A DNA stretch of 64,000 nucleotides from Polytrichum commune (GCA_950295325.1 OX485808.1:8064501-8128500); one strand, 5' to 3'. Positions 10,067 to 22,662 are shown, counted from the stretch's first letter. Notes: generated by a model not told the origin, from the letters alone. Numbers and translations are program-made.

Positions 10067-10892
10067 CGTTTGGAGCCCTCGATTGACGTCGTCAGCGAGT
10101 CAGACTTGGGGAGCTTCTTCTACGAGACCGTTTACGACGCCGCGTCAACCATCGACTACTCCAAGGAGCCTCTTGACGCCGGCGTCGTCGATAGCCCCCC
10201 ACCCAAGCAAATCTTCCGGCGATCTGCGTCCCCGTCACCGCTCAAAGGCATAAATCGCAAATGCGTCCGGACATCCCCCTCTCGGCCCGGCGGCAGTAGT
10301 ACACCTCAACGGCGGCTGCGGATGGACGCTCGGCCAACGAAGAGTGGCACCCTTCCTATTCCTTTGCGGGACGCATTGCCCCTCCTCGCCGACTCCGACG
10401 GGAACGTCCCCGGTGACAAGGTGAACCCCCCCCCAACCCCCCCAAAAAACATGGTTATCCGCGCATTACAATCATTTTGCACTTAAAAAATGAACGTGTG
10501 ACACGTTTGGGTCTTCCTCCCTAAACTAACACATGTGTTCTTGCGTTGACGCGTTGCAGGTTGCTCCCACCCGTAAACCTATGCGGTCTAGTGCGTCCAT
10601 CGAGTTGGAGCGTTTCTACTCCATGACCAGAAATGCAAGACAGTCCACTTCATCGTATTCGAATTCTTCGTCGTATAATTCGGGCGGCCGACGGAATACA
10701 AAATGTGTTATTGATGGCGTTCACCCCAAGAATGGCTATAGTCGCGGGGCGGAGATTTTCAGGAATGTTGAAGCAATGCGAGCAAAAGAAGCTGCAGCAA
10801 AAGAAAAAGAGGCAAAAGAAAAAGAGGCAAAAGAAAAAAAAGCAAAAGAAAATGAAGCAAAAGAAAAAGAGGTAGTATCCGAGGCTAGATAG
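10067..10892 (+). CDS. Two 3' exons of E1: basic Ser-rich protein with AKEKE repeats
   Basis: Exon 10067-10420 follows CTCCAG and ends GACAAG|GTGAAC. Exon 10560-10892 follows GTTGCAG and ends at TAG. Both are phase 0 and the combined sequence is Ser/Arg/Lys-rich, ending in five 15-bp copies that encode AKEKE-like units (about 10793-10871). The preceding HAD exon ends in TGA, and I found no in-phase donor that bypasses it cleanly. This is therefore a second gene lacking a visible first exon, or alternative 3' exons. No known domain is recognised. Confidence 0.4.
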
Positions 10893-11278
10893 GCCATAGT
10901 AGGCGTAGGGTTTTGGGCCATAGGCAAGAACATTTTGGGTCGCACTATCCAATGCATGTGTGGTGTTAGCATGATATGCATTTTACATGCCACACTTTGT
11001 ATGTTTTTTTTTGCAATAATACAAGTTAGACATGATTTCCCCTTCCATATGGTCTAAGGTTTGGATTGCCCTACCTAAACCATCACAAATATGAGTTTGG
11101 AATATTTTGTATGCAATATTATATTGGTTAACATATTAACCCTTCAATAAGATCTATGGTTTGGATTGCCCTACCTAAACCATATTCATACAAGCTCTAA
11201 TATTTTGTGTGCAATAATATGAATGTTTTAAGGTTTCCCCTTAAATGTGGTCTAAGATTTGGATTGCCCACCCTAAAC
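10505..11278. repeat. Degenerate E1 palindromes in the right arm
   Basis: Imperfect sites start at 10505 and about 10932, then in three ~100-bp-spaced copies at 11059, 11159 and 11257 (GTTTGGATTGCC followed by CTACCTAAAC or a close variant). They give the right arm a spaced-dyad layout like the left array, as expected of subterminal transposase-binding regions. Confidence 0.7.
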
Positions 11279-11390
11279 CATCACAAATATGAGTTATTTA
11301 TGGGGTTCTTGGTCTAAACACCTGCTTCAAAGTGTTCGCATCTTACAACTTTCTCCAATATGTGTTCCATTTATCCTTGTTCTTATTTAT

Positions 11391-11438
11391 GTGAATGTCT
11401 CAAAATGCCCAAAAAGTCTCAATTTAACGAATATAGTG
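11391..11438. repeat. Right terminus of element E1
   Basis: Read inward from 11438, the sequence is CACTATATTCGTTAA, then a GAGACTTTTT...GAGAC motif. The same 15 bases open the E2 right end, an E2-like fragment and the 43782 MITE. The bases beyond it are TTTTTT, so a short duplication cannot be assessed. Confidence 0.7.
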
Positions 11439-11892
11439 TTTTTTGTAAGAAAACCTTGCCCAATACACTTGCACTGCCCATATCCGTGTGTTAGAGTCCT
11501 ATAAAACTTATGTGTGTGCACTCTAACATGAGCATGCTCATGTCAAAGTGCTCATGAAATAACCACCTCCGTTTTCTATACTAAAACATGAGTTGATGCC
11601 CAAAATTTTTTGGTCAAATCCTACTTGACAATCTAATGAGTTGGCTCATTTGTCTCAAATATAAAATGAAGTGATTTGTCAACAATTGGTATTAGTGCCC
11701 TTTCTTGCCATTAATCATCATGACCTTGCTTTGGGTTCCATTGGCCGTGCTTGTATTTTTGGCAAAGAATTGAAGCTCTTAATGTGTCTCAAAAAGACAA
11801 AAGAAAGAAAAGAAATTGTCATAATTCCGACATACTTACTTGCTCGCAGTGAAGCTAGAAGAGGGCAAAGGTCTAGAAGTTTTAGAGTACTA

Positions 11893-12269
11893 CACTAAAT
11901 CTGATATTTAGTATGATTCACCAATTCTAATTGTCTTGCTCAATACTAATTGTAAACTGCAGTATAGTGTCATGAATGCTAGCCCAACATTATTTAACAT
12001 TCCTTGTAAAAGAACTTGGGGGATTATAGATTTACAGTGTTGCAATTATTACCAAGTATCACTGACCAAGTCATTTTTCATCCAAAATTCAATCATCCAT
12101 GACAATATTTTATCACAAGTTATTGACAAGAGACGGTATGGTTTTGGCCAATGGATGAACTCATCCATCATCCATGACAATATTTGTAAAGTTATTCATA
12201 AGACATGTCATCCGTGAAGTTGCCATAGTGATATTGAATATTGTATGACACTAAATATCATATTTAGTG
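11893..12269. mobile_element. 377-bp MITE-like repeat with hairpin termini
   Basis: Each end carries a near-palindrome CACTAAATATNATATTTAGTG (11893-11913, partly decayed, and 12249-12269). The interior is AT-rich and noncoding. An inverted, diverged copy lies at about 50800-51160, and a partial inverted copy at about 12670-12895. Length, structure and copy number fit a MITE; the parent family is unknown. Confidence 0.6.
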
Positions 12270-12669
12270 TACCCATGTTGTGACTAGTATTTGTTTCAGC
12301 TTAATTAGCAAGCATGGTTATTTTCCACTTAACACTACTAAACCCTTGTATTTCCAACATTAGGCTTATATCGTCCTCTCTTACATGATCTATAGTATAT
12401 GGACATCCACGGTAAATTTCAGGTCAACAAATAATAAATTTCTTTCTCTGGATACAGTACATCTACAAAATTACAATAACCATTCACTACAATAGTTTCC
12501 AAAACTACTCTAAATATTGTGTATAGTGTCATAGGGGCATTCTAGGTTAATGTGGTAACTTTTCTAAGTGGACTTCAAGTTAGGAATAAGTTTACAAATA
12601 CTGTCATCCCAACTTACTTTTAGTTCATCCACTTTTGGTGTTATCTGCATCCCAACATTTCTGTAATGA

Positions 12670-12895
12670 AATATTGTCATGAATGATTCAAATTGGATAA
12701 AAATTTGCTTAGTTTTAGTGATAGTAATCATAACATTGTGAATATGTAATCCCCCAAAAATTTACAGAGAATGACAAATAATGTTAGGTTCACATTTAGT
12801 CTTGGTGACAATCTGGAATGTCATGTGCCAACTCATGCCATGTGAAATAATCATGTTAGGTTTATATACTACTATGAAATTTAGTGTAGTTCCCT
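12670..12895. repeat. Partial inverted copy of the 377-bp MITE-like repeat
   Basis: The order of motifs (TTGTCATGAATGATT, then ATCCCCCAAAAATTTACAG, then AATGTTAGGTTCACATTTAG) matches the reverse complement of 11940-12110 and the direct strand of 50950-51080. It ends in AATTTAGTGTAGTT near 12890. Confidence 0.55.
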
Positions 12896-14670
12896 AAAGT
12901 ATGTTGGAAGAACTAAGGGAGTACCTGGTGCTAGTGGTACCCATATATGTTTGCATTGTTGGTTTTGTAAGTCAACAAATTGGGAGAGATGGATTGAGAA
13001 ACGTTGTTTCATTTCCATGCATATTTGTAGGGATCATTAGATTGTCAAGTGAATGACAATTCATTATCATCTTCAAGAATAGAAACTCAACATAGAAGCT
13101 TGTGTGGGGCGCAAGCACCGTGAAGTGGCCATGTCTTGATCTTTGCACATGTTTAAGTGAAAGTTATTCAGAAGCAAGGTGAAGAGGATTAATGAACGTC
13201 TTATAAACTCAGTGTTTAATTAGAAAAGTTGACAATCATGCTTGTTGTATGTCATAAGTTCCATGACCGTATGAATGTAAAAAATTAGAAGTACGACCAG
13301 TTACTAGATGGAAATAACATGATTTAAGAATGTGATGTCGTGACCTTCATTCACCACAATCTAGCCAAAAAATTTCATCTATCTCAATATCTTCAAAAGT
13401 AAAACTAAAAGTAGAAAATAGAAAACAAAACTTAATGTAGCTAGATGTTAACTTTCTTCTTTTTGTCTTAGTGGCCTTGTATGTTTTGACAATGAAATGA
13501 ATTTATTCCATTGGTCTCTTTGATACAAATTAAAGCAAACTCTAACAAGATAGAAGAGATGCTATGAATATTGCAACATTTGACCTTTGATTTCATAGAC
13601 ATGTAATGGAGCTCTTGCTGACATAAGGATTTGCTTATTGTACAGTCTTTCTTCACTCCAAATTAAGCCTTTAATTACATGAAGGAGGCTAGTATTAGTT
13701 TTTTTGAAATAAATGTTGATGTATTGAAGGGGGCCCTAAGGTTAAGAGAGGTAATTGACAATATTGATTTTAATGCAACCCATAGTATCTATGACAATAG
13801 ATGTGCTACTTTCATGGCCTCTAGGCGCTCAAAATTTGTGTACGTATTAATACAATAATATATAGGTGTGTAAAGGTGGGTAAATTAAACGGGTTGGATG
13901 GTAGGGTGGTGGCCAATGTAATTACGATATTAAATGCAAGATGAGAGGAGATAACATGATATTGGAGTGAATATCATTACATCGTATGCAAAACAATAAA
14001 ATAGATGCTAGTTTAATTTTGAATGACATGTATTTTTATTCTCCATGTACTATTGTTGTTGTTGTGGTTAATGTTTTACACGATACTATAATTTTCTGTC
14101 TACTAATTCTACAATGAACTTTCAATATTAGGTACTTCAATATTAAAACCCCCCCTCAACAATGTTCAATGTTCATATCTTATTAGCCAATTTTCTTTGT
14201 TGTCCACCATAAATATGTAGATGCCTTTTGCTTTGTCATTATGTGGACTCATGGTCTAAGCATGTTGTCTACTATGAATACACATTCCATTGTAAGGCTG
14301 GCACACGGAATGTAGTAATGTTAGGTTTTTATTTATAGGACGTAGTTGGTGGCTAGTATCCTATGTTGGAAAACGGATCCAAAGGAAAACGATGAGTACT
14401 TAAGGGGACATCCCCCCACCAAGGGACTCTTTTTGCATCTCAGATGTGGGTTGCGCTGCTTGGACCCTTGTAGCGTGCTGGATGTTTATTTTGTGCAGGT
14501 ACAGATCCTATTGCAATGGACCTTTTATACCCCAAACACTAAATTCCAAGCTCTAAATCCATTAGTGGAGCCAATTTTTATGTGGATTGCACTTAGTATG
14601 ATTGATTTTTTTGTTTATGGCAGGTATCGTTCCTGGTGCAAGGTTCCTATTATGGCGCCGCAAATCGCGG
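12896..14670. other. AT-rich DNA without a recognised gene
   Basis: No supported coding region, RNA gene or transposon end was found. The E2 left terminus should lie here if the element is complete, but no CACTATATTCG motif is present on either strand. Confidence 0.5.
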
Positions 14671-15822
14671 AGGTTTACGGACGTGCGTCCGTAAACCTTT
14701 AACATGTTGGTTAATTGGATATCTATTGCTTTGAGAATTGTACTTGAGGTATTACTCACGTACACTGAGGTTTACGGACGCGCGTCCGTAAACCTTAAAC
14801 CTGTTGGTTAATTTGATATCTATTGCTTTGACAATTGTACTTGAGGTATTACTCATGTACACTGAGGTTTACGGACGCGCGTCCGTAAACCTTAAACCTG
14901 TTGGTTAATTGGATATCTATTGCTTTGAGAATTGTACTTGAGGTATTACTCATGTACAATGAGGTTTACGGACGCGCGTCTGTAAATCTTAAACCTGTTG
15001 GTTAATTGGATATCTATAGCTTTGAGAATTGTACTTGAGGTATTACTCATGTACAATGAGGTTTACGGACGCGCATCCGTAAGCCTACGTACCTTATGGA
15101 ACCATAGTTCGGCATTGCACCTGAACTGACATCATGACCACTTGCTATGTGAGTCTGCCAACGAGACTGTATTGTCCTGAAAATTTACGGACGCGCGTCC
15201 ATAAACCTTAAACCTCCGGGAGCATTGATCATTTCTTTCCTTGATCGTTTACGGGTTTAGTGGTAATAATGAGGTCTAGAGAGGTTTACGGACGCGCGTC
15301 CGTAAACCTGCAAACCTCTTGTGTCATAATTTCGACCATGTGCCATGTAGAATATTACATTGAGACTGTACGGTCAATGGAGGTATAAGATCCCTAAACC
15401 CTAAACTTACATCACCCTATGTGTCATAGTAAAATATTTTGACATTGATAAAACACAGTAGGAAGCGCGTATGTTAACCTCTTCAAATTCATAGTCGTCA
15501 GGCCTGGGTATACGTGTCCATGGCACATGGACATCTTGGTTCCCTAAACCTTTGTGTGTCTTGGACACCACTGACTTTTGACATTGGGATGTTTGCGGAC
15601 GCGCGTCCGTATACCTATTTTGTATAGTTTGCGAAACCATTTGCGCATGATACTGACCTCTTTGAGCACGAAGACTTTTACGGGTGCGCGTCCATAAACA
15701 TGTTATGTTTTTGTTGTCTGGACCTTTCCGCCGACTATGAACAAATAAAGGAATTTGTATGCGCGTGTGCTTGCACTAATAATGTTGTTACATGGAGGTA
15801 TACGAACGCGCGTTAGTATACC
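14671..15822. repeat. E2 palindrome array (97-bp period)
   Basis: The site is AGGTTTACGGACG, two bases, and its reverse complement. Copies start at 14671, 14768, 14865, 14962 and 15059, exactly 97 bp apart, with a shared spacer. Further copies lie at about 15181, 15282, 15591, 15677 and 15795, increasingly divergent. The centre is CG in most and TG in the first. The array ends 140 bp before the start codon of the E2 gene. Confidence 0.95.
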
Positions 15823-15961
15823 AATGTGTCTTTGTTTCCAGGCCATGAAATCCACTATTGTTCACATTGTGTTTCATTGACAATAAGCATTAGGACTATC
15901 CATGACATTTATTGAATGGGATATTTTGACATACTCTTCATTTGGATCACTTGTAGTGGCC

Positions 15962-18900
15962 ATGGATTCCAACGTCGGTGATAGTGCATTTGCGTTCTCT
16001 TCGGAATCGTCAAGCTATGGTAGCGAATTTGAAGGTGTCATGGAACGGGAAACTACAATTGATGTCGCAAATGCAGAGGATAATTTCATACCACCATATG
16101 AGGGTTATTCGCGGAAACAGTGGATTGATCTTGATGTTGTCCTAGTCAATGGATGTGGCGTCCCCGTGGCCGATGGTGTTTGTCGGAACTCGAATCCTAC
16201 GGATTGTATTGATGCAAATTCCCTTGGGGAGGAAGATGTTGGGATGTGCATTTTGAACTCCTTGAATCCTTTGGAAGTACCTCCTGGTTGGAGATTCTCT
16301 CTTCGTCGATGGCTGTTGCGAAGTGTTCTTCACGATGGTGTCAGCTTGTGGAATCATGCCCGTCGTTTTGAGGAAATACAAAAGGATTTGTTCGCCACAA
16401 TGCATCTGAGACAAGGTCGGCGTAAATATGATTCCGTTTGCGTGCCCCGTGAACCCACGCAACGTCGTCGAGATCTAACATTGGGAGACACATCTATTAG
16501 GTCCATAGCAACAAAGGATTGTTGTGCAAAGAGGTGTTGCCAACTATTTTCCCGTGACAAAATCAAATCTTTGAGACAAAAGATGTGGCTTGCGGACTTT
16601 CGTATGCGATCTGCAAAGAAACTTGAAGTCCATCGCAACATGCACTTTGATGCCGAAGGTCGTAAGGTTGTGACCTTGGAAAATATAGAGGTATGTTGCA
16701 CGGCATGGTACATTATACATGCAATTTCAAAGGCAGATTTTTATAGGTTCCGGAACTACTTCCTGCAAGGACGGCGTTCTTGGTTCCATGGTAACTCTGG
16801 TACAAAGAAGCCTAGGGAGGCAACACTCCAAGCGGCTGCAACACTATCAACCATCATTATGCCATTAGCGGATGCGATGTCATACAAGACACGGACTCTG
16901 CCGTCGGGGGAAAAGGTTGTCCAGATGGTTTTGCCTACAGGGACAAAATGGAAGAATATACTTATGGATGTTAATGAGGTTGGCGAAAAGGCTGGATGTG
17001 GGCCGATTTCGTTGTCAAAATTGAGTGTGATCAAGAATCAACAATTTGCAGAGTACATTACGAAGAGGCCTGGGGATAAGTTTGCTAGGTGTTCTGCTTG
17101 TGAGAAATATAAGGGCCTTCGAGATGCACATCCAATAGGGACTGAGTCGCACAATAGACATCAACGGAAATACATTGAGCATGTCAACAACCAGGAGGCA
17201 CACCGTCAAGACTACTACAAGAATCGCGCATTATCGATAATGAGGCCAAATGAGGTTTTGACAATCATTCATGACAAAATGGACCATGCGAAGACTGCGT
17301 GCCCTTGTTATGCACGGAAAATAAAGGCTACAGATGGATATTTCAAACTCCCAATATTTGTCACATGTTCGTTGGTTTTCACATTTTTTTTGCGCACTCA
17401 CATACTCATCGTTAAGAGTTACGGATGTACGTCCGTAAATGTTTGTTCATTTTCTTGGCCTGCTTGCGAAAAAATTGAATTTCCTTATCATATATGATAT
17501 TGGAATGTACTTCTCATTTGTATGTCTTAATTCAGGTATGATTGCACATGGCCATGTGGACGTCAAGTATGCACATTATGGCTTGGATTTCTATCCAGGC
17601 GACGCCAATCATACCATAGGGTCTTTTGCAAAACTTCTACGAAATCTTGAGAGTCCGCCAACATCATCCTCCCGCGCTCTTTTTGTTGGATGTGGAACAA
17701 CACCGATTTATGAGGCTGTGCTAGAGGGGAAAGAAGTTTGTCTATCGTCACTGCAAGAACCGCCTGAACAAACCGTTCTTGCTAAACCTTTGCCTCCAAC
17801 TCTACATGTGCAACTGGACAATTGTGCCAAAAACAACAAATGTCGATACGTGTTTTGTTTTTGGTCATTGCTCGTAGCCAAGGGCATTTTCAAAGAAGTG
17901 TTTGTGTCTTTTTTGATGATTGGCCACACGCATGATGACATTGACGCTTCATTTGGACGTTGGAGTATGAAGTTGTATGAGGAGGATTTTCCGACGATTC
18001 CTCTTCTCATGAAATCATACATGGATTTGGATAATGTGCCAGTCATCCCGCATTTGATTGAAGAAGTGCCCGATTTCAAAGCGTTTATCGAACCATTCAT
18101 TCTTAAGGGAGGTGACCGCTTAGTGGGCCATACCAAGGCTCAACAATTCCGATTCTATATGCGTGATGATGGTCTGCCGGCCATGCAATTCAAAGTTTTG
18201 TGCACTTCCCCGGATTGGGGTCCAGAGGAAGGGATACTCGTCTGGCGCCAAAACGAAGAGGGCAAATGTAAGCTACCTGATGGGGAGCCGAAGCCTTGCA
18301 AACCCAACCCCATGAGGAATGGACCAGAAATCATCAAAGGTATATCCGGATTCATCCAATATTGGAAAGAATTGTGCGAGGAAGACATCACAAGGCGTGT
18401 TCGGGATACCCACGAACCATTGATTACGTACTGGGATCGCATTCGCTCAGCATTGCTAGCACCCGATGTCGAAATACATTCATGTTTGACACAAGGTTTT
18501 TGGCCACAAAGCCGAGTGACAATCGTGGAATCTGAGGCCATGTTCTTCGACAATGGGGACATCCGTAAAGAGTTCGCAGTGGACGACCATTATGTTGGCC
18601 CAGCTCGTAATCGTCCGGCTCCATCATTTCGTGTGGCTGTTGATTGCTACGAAGGGTATATGATCCTCGTACGTCCTGGAGATGAGGAGCACCCTAAACC
18701 GATTTGGTTGGTAAAAGCATTGTCATCACCAAATTTTGTTCCAACTAGCCCAAATTTTCATAAAATTGAGGTGGAATATTGCCGTCCCAGCACCAAAGAT
18801 CAAAATGTGCTCCGCACATATTTAGGGTGGGACACCAAAAAAGGTTTCAAATGGACAATGGACTCAGCATACGAACCAATATGGATAAACACAGATACCA

Positions 18901-19058
18901 TACTTTGTGCTTGGAAACCACGCAAAGGTTCCAAATCAGAGACAATGACCATCCCCCAAAAACATATAGATTTTGCCAAAGACAATTTGGCACGTATTGT
19001 TGCTGCAGAAAACGATGTCAAGAATGGAAATGAAGCTGAAGATGAAGAGGGAGAATGA
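15962..19058 (+). CDS. E2 transposase-like protein, 975 aa (exons 15962-17366 and 17536-19058)
   Basis: The start chosen is ATG 15962 (MDSNVGDSAF); an in-frame ATG at 15902 is also open. The exon ends ACAT|GTTCGT and rejoins after TTCAG in phase 1, giving 976 codons including the stop, with no lesion. A cysteine/histidine cluster (CSACEKYKGLRDAH, residues about 378-391) precedes acidic motifs spaced as in an RNase H-like DDE core: HDKMDHAKT (D438, D441), LDNCAKNNK (D563) and GHTHDDIDASF (D602-D605). I recall the last two motifs from proteins carried in databases as DUF7869 in lower plants, oomycetes and animals. The function is inferred to be transposition. The C-terminal 145 residues recur in the truncated copy at 50318-50737. 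Confidence 0.7.
17419..17438. repeat. E2 palindrome inside the E2 intron
   Basis: TTACGGATGTACGTCCGTAA is a near-perfect dyad of the E2 type, located 52 bases after the donor of the only intron (17367-17535). It mirrors the intronic palindromes of the E1 gene. Confidence 0.85.
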
Positions 19059-19198
19059 TATTGACGTAGGGTTGGACCACAACTATTTGAAATGTGTCTT
19101 GGTTTTTCATGAAATATATGACATTGGGGTCGAATACTATATTAGACACATTTTATAGCAATTTTATAGATTACAATTATATATCATGATTGTATTGA

Positions 19199-19712
19199 TT
19201 TACGGATGTGGAATCCAACTTCACATGCGCTATCAAATGTTTTTTATATGTTTGTGTTTACGGATGTGGAGTCCAAACTATATAATTATATTGCAGATGC
19301 TAATTTTCATTTTCTTATACACACTGTCAAATTATTTTAATATTGTTGCGTTTGGGATGTGCCGTTCAATTCACCCACAATTGGCTAAGATGTTATGTTT
19401 GGGATACGCATCCAAGAGTCCCTAGATATAAAATCAGATGGCTATTTATAGATTCGTTAATTTGTTCAATACAAAATAAAAAATACAAAATAATTGTGAA
19501 TTTGTGACATTGGAATATTGTGTTGGCGTAGTTTTGATTATACCCCAAACAATTACTATATTTAGAAACATACATATTCATCACATATGGATCTTTCGAA
19601 CATTATGTTGCCATTGTTCCCCGTGTTCCCTACGTTCCCAATATTCACATCCGAAACTACGGGTCCAATTTATTTTGAGACTTTCCAAAGTCTCCAATTA
19701 ACGAATATAGTG
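19199..19712. repeat. E2 right arm with degenerate dyads and terminus
   Basis: Dyad-like motifs start near 19199, 19258, 19350 and 19398 (TTTACGGATGTGG... and GTTTGGGATACGCATCC). The end at 19664-19712 holds GAGACTTTCCAAAGTCTC, a small hairpin, followed by the terminus. Read inward, it is CACTATATTCGTTAATTGG. The arm is homologous to 49922-50310 reversed. Confidence 0.7.
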
Positions 19713-19762
19713 TTTAAACATAAAACAAATATGAGCACTCATTTTGGGCTCATAGTGGTTGA

Positions 19763-19940
19763 TTCATCTCCAATGACTTGGACTATACTAGGATATTTAG
19801 GGTTCTCAAAGCTAATTCTATAGTTAAACCAACAAAATTAAGTAAAACATGGGTTGCATATTATATTATGGTGTTCATGTTGGGTGAAAGGGAGGTGCAC
19901 TCGTATGCAATAATTTCCTCTCTCATGAGGGGAATGCAGA
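19763..19940 (+). repeat. Dispersed direct repeat, copy 1
   Basis: The order AATGACTTGGACT, GGGTTGCATATTAT, GTTGGGTGAAAGGGAGGT and AATTTCCTCTCTC matches 22663-22840 in the same orientation, with moderate divergence. Nothing identifies the family. Confidence 0.55.
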
Positions 19941-22662
19941 TTGAGGGAGGGGAGGGTTAAAATGTTGATTTCTATTAAGGACTTGGGGGATTGTTAATTT
20001 TTAGCTAAATTGTTTCCTACATTAGGGTCAAAGACTTTGAATTAGTCTAGTGAACTTATATTGGAATGAATCATCTCGAACCTATAGGATGTCAAGTTTT
20101 ATTATTACCTTGTCAGTAGGTATTAATAAACCAAACCAGTTGTGGGCGTGTCATGCATCTTTAACTTGCTCCCCTTCAAGAGGTTAGGTAGTTGGTGCTA
20201 AAACCGTTACTCTAAGTGATGAGAATGGATATTGTTATTGGATTTGAACATGTTTAAAGAACTATTGTTAGCAATTGACATGGGATCTAACAAACCAAAG
20301 TATGTCTTATTCAAATTTTGTATGCAAATGTCATTAATGTGCAAATATTCATTGGTAAATGACCCAAAACCAAATTGGAGGTTTGATATTTAAGGTGGTG
20401 GACATTCTCAAAATCAGTGCGTATTTATTATGCAAGAGTGTAGGGTATTGATATTGGGTGGGGTGTTGGGTTTTAGGATACGCTACCTTTCCCAATTATT
20501 GGAGTGTTATGAACATGTCGTGCATGTTCAAGTTACAAGTACTTCTAAAGAGGTAGTGAGGTGATCACCTAAGGTAAGTAAGCCTAAAACAATATTTGTT
20601 GAGTTTGCATTGCTTTTCCTAGAATATTGAACGCGTAATTAGTACAAATTGATTAGCATATCCAAGCCAAGGACATAGCCATGTGGCTTGTAAATATTGG
20701 AGCTCATATGAGATTTTATTACTTATGAAACTCAAGATTATCTTTATTTTTAACTTATCATATAGGTATATCCAAATTCTAATCATGTTGACTTATCAAC
20801 CTCAAACAATCGATGAATGAAAGGAGGATGAAAGTAGCATGTAGTGTACCTATGTAGTGGATATGGGGGATCCATAAGTGATGGAAGATATGATTCATTA
20901 CCAAACACATTCATGGGTGGTTGTATCGAGTCTTTGTTGCCACTTATTTGTTTATGCACACATTGCATGTGGGCTTGAGGTAGAGAGGGTTAACATATTA
21001 TAAGCAACACCTAGGAGAGCATGTTTGCACCTCATAAATCACATGTTAAAATAAAAGTATGTGGAGCAGCGGTTCCCACTCCACATCAAGCACATATCAA
21101 CACAAAATTAAACTAAACATCTTACTTATATTTAGTGTGTCATTAGAATTGTGTGTGCCTTGTTAATTAGAATAGTTTTCATGACTTGTCATGTAGCATC
21201 GCGTGTCAATTGTCATCTAATGTTTGCAAGATTATTAATGTGGGTCGGTGATAATTAGTGTGATCCACACTAAACAAGGTGTTTAGTATAGCATATAGGC
21301 ATGACAAATCTTCCACAAAGCAAATGAATCATAAAAAAATTCTTTCTCACTCTGATAACTTGCAATCACAAGCATTTTGTAACTACCACACACATCTAAG
21401 GAGTACATTCTTTTGTCCATATGTCCAGTTAGTGCTTTTCATATTGATAATGTTATAGCAACATCAAATTCCACTACCTTGAATTCACTTACTTCCATGG
21501 CCGTTTCCCAAAAACAATTGCACAACGGAAAATCGCCAAATACACCCCACTTATTACTGCGATTACCGATAGCAACTGGCAAATCCAACCACTTCTTGTC
21601 CTAACCGCTTGGCAATGATGAGGAATTCACATTTCCACCCTTAAAAACCTTATCAATCGCTTCAAACTCCCACCTATAGGTATCAAAACAATGCAAACCC
21701 AACTACACACCACCTCCATCCACTCCCTCTTCATCATCATCCTTAACAAGCGCAGACTTTAAACCAAGACGTACATGCACTCCCTAGTAAATCCCCTGCC
21801 ACTCTACCCCCCTACTCCTCTCATCCTTAGATGGTGAATTTACTAGTTGCACATGACCTAGTTTGTTACATAGAGTCCACTATCAAAAGGTCGCAGTAGC
21901 CTGTGGGCAAAATGACTCTTCATTTATGCTTGCCTCAATCGAGGCTAGCATTTCTATCTATATGAAGGATTTGTTTAAATTTTTTAAAGAAAATCTCACA
22001 TGGATCAAATTTTTTATGAAGAGGTTTGATCAACATGTTTTAATTTCTTAAGTTCCTAATGAGTAAATTCATGTCACTACAAGGATCATGGGTTGTTGCT
22101 TATTGGTTCTTTGCCATTACAAGGTAGTTTCATTTATCTAGATCTTAGTAATTTAGATTTGGATATCTGAAGTCCACCCTAAAGTGACAAATAATCAGTG
22201 GCAACAACGCATGATCCTTGCAATGCGTGTTGTGAATCTCATTTTTACATTGAATTGAATGGTAGGAAGATCATCCAAACAAATTTTGCACCTAAATCAT
22301 TTACTCTACATGCACAATCAAATTTGTGTGTCAAAAAAATAGAATGATATACTAATTAAATGAACAAATGAATGTAATTGTGAGAGAACTCTTGTATTGA
22401 CACACTATCTCAGAACCCTTATATTGACACATATGATTTCCACCTTCAAACTTAATAATGATTTTTGGGAGTTTAGAGTAGTAATGACTATACTAGTAGA
22501 TGACTATTATATGTCATGGCTATAGCAACTATGTGAGTAAAAGGTCGAAATATTCACCACAAAATCTATAGAGATGTGTAAATTGGGAGTGAGGGGATTT
22601 TTGCATATGAGCGTACATCCATCTGACATAATTATCTAAAAGCTAATAAGTTTGTGGTCGAA
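19941..22662. other. AT-rich DNA without a recognised gene
   Basis: No convincing coding region or element end is visible. A motif pair TTTAGTGTGTC and CACACTAAACA near 21135-21270 recalls the TTTAGTGT hairpins of the MITE at 11893 but is too short to call. Confidence 0.5.

Larger units (their letters stand above)
1443..11438 (+). mobile_element. Element E1: palindrome-dense candidate DNA transposon
   Basis: A GC-rich multi-exon gene (4016-9923, perhaps to 10892) is embedded in about 30 copies of one palindrome. The copies lie in the 5' intron array, in three later introns, in one exon, and in degenerate form in the 3' flank. The right end at 11438, read inward, is CACTATATTCGTTAA. The same terminus ends E2 (19712), an E2-like fragment (49922) and a 254-bp MITE (43782) whose left half is homologous to the last ~150 bp of E1. 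That argues the right end is real. No matching left terminus was found, so it lies upstream of the window or is lost; the start given here is only the start of the leader. No target duplication could be tested. Confidence 0.5.
14671..19712 (+). mobile_element. Element E2: palindrome-bearing DNA transposon with intact gene
   Basis: The layout parallels E1: a palindrome array (14671-15822), then a spliced gene with a palindrome in its intron, then a right arm with degenerate dyads ending in the terminus TTAACGAATATAGTG at 19712. A truncated relative at 49922-50737 shares the right end and C-terminal coding region, which fixes the right boundary. The left terminus was not found. The encoded 975-aa protein is uninterrupted, unlike E1. 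Confidence 0.65.

Noticed and set aside
14671-19712. Assignment of E2 to the classical CACTA (En/Spm) superfamily
   Set aside because: The terminus starts CACTA, but no TNP2-type motifs are visible and a 3-bp duplication could not be shown.
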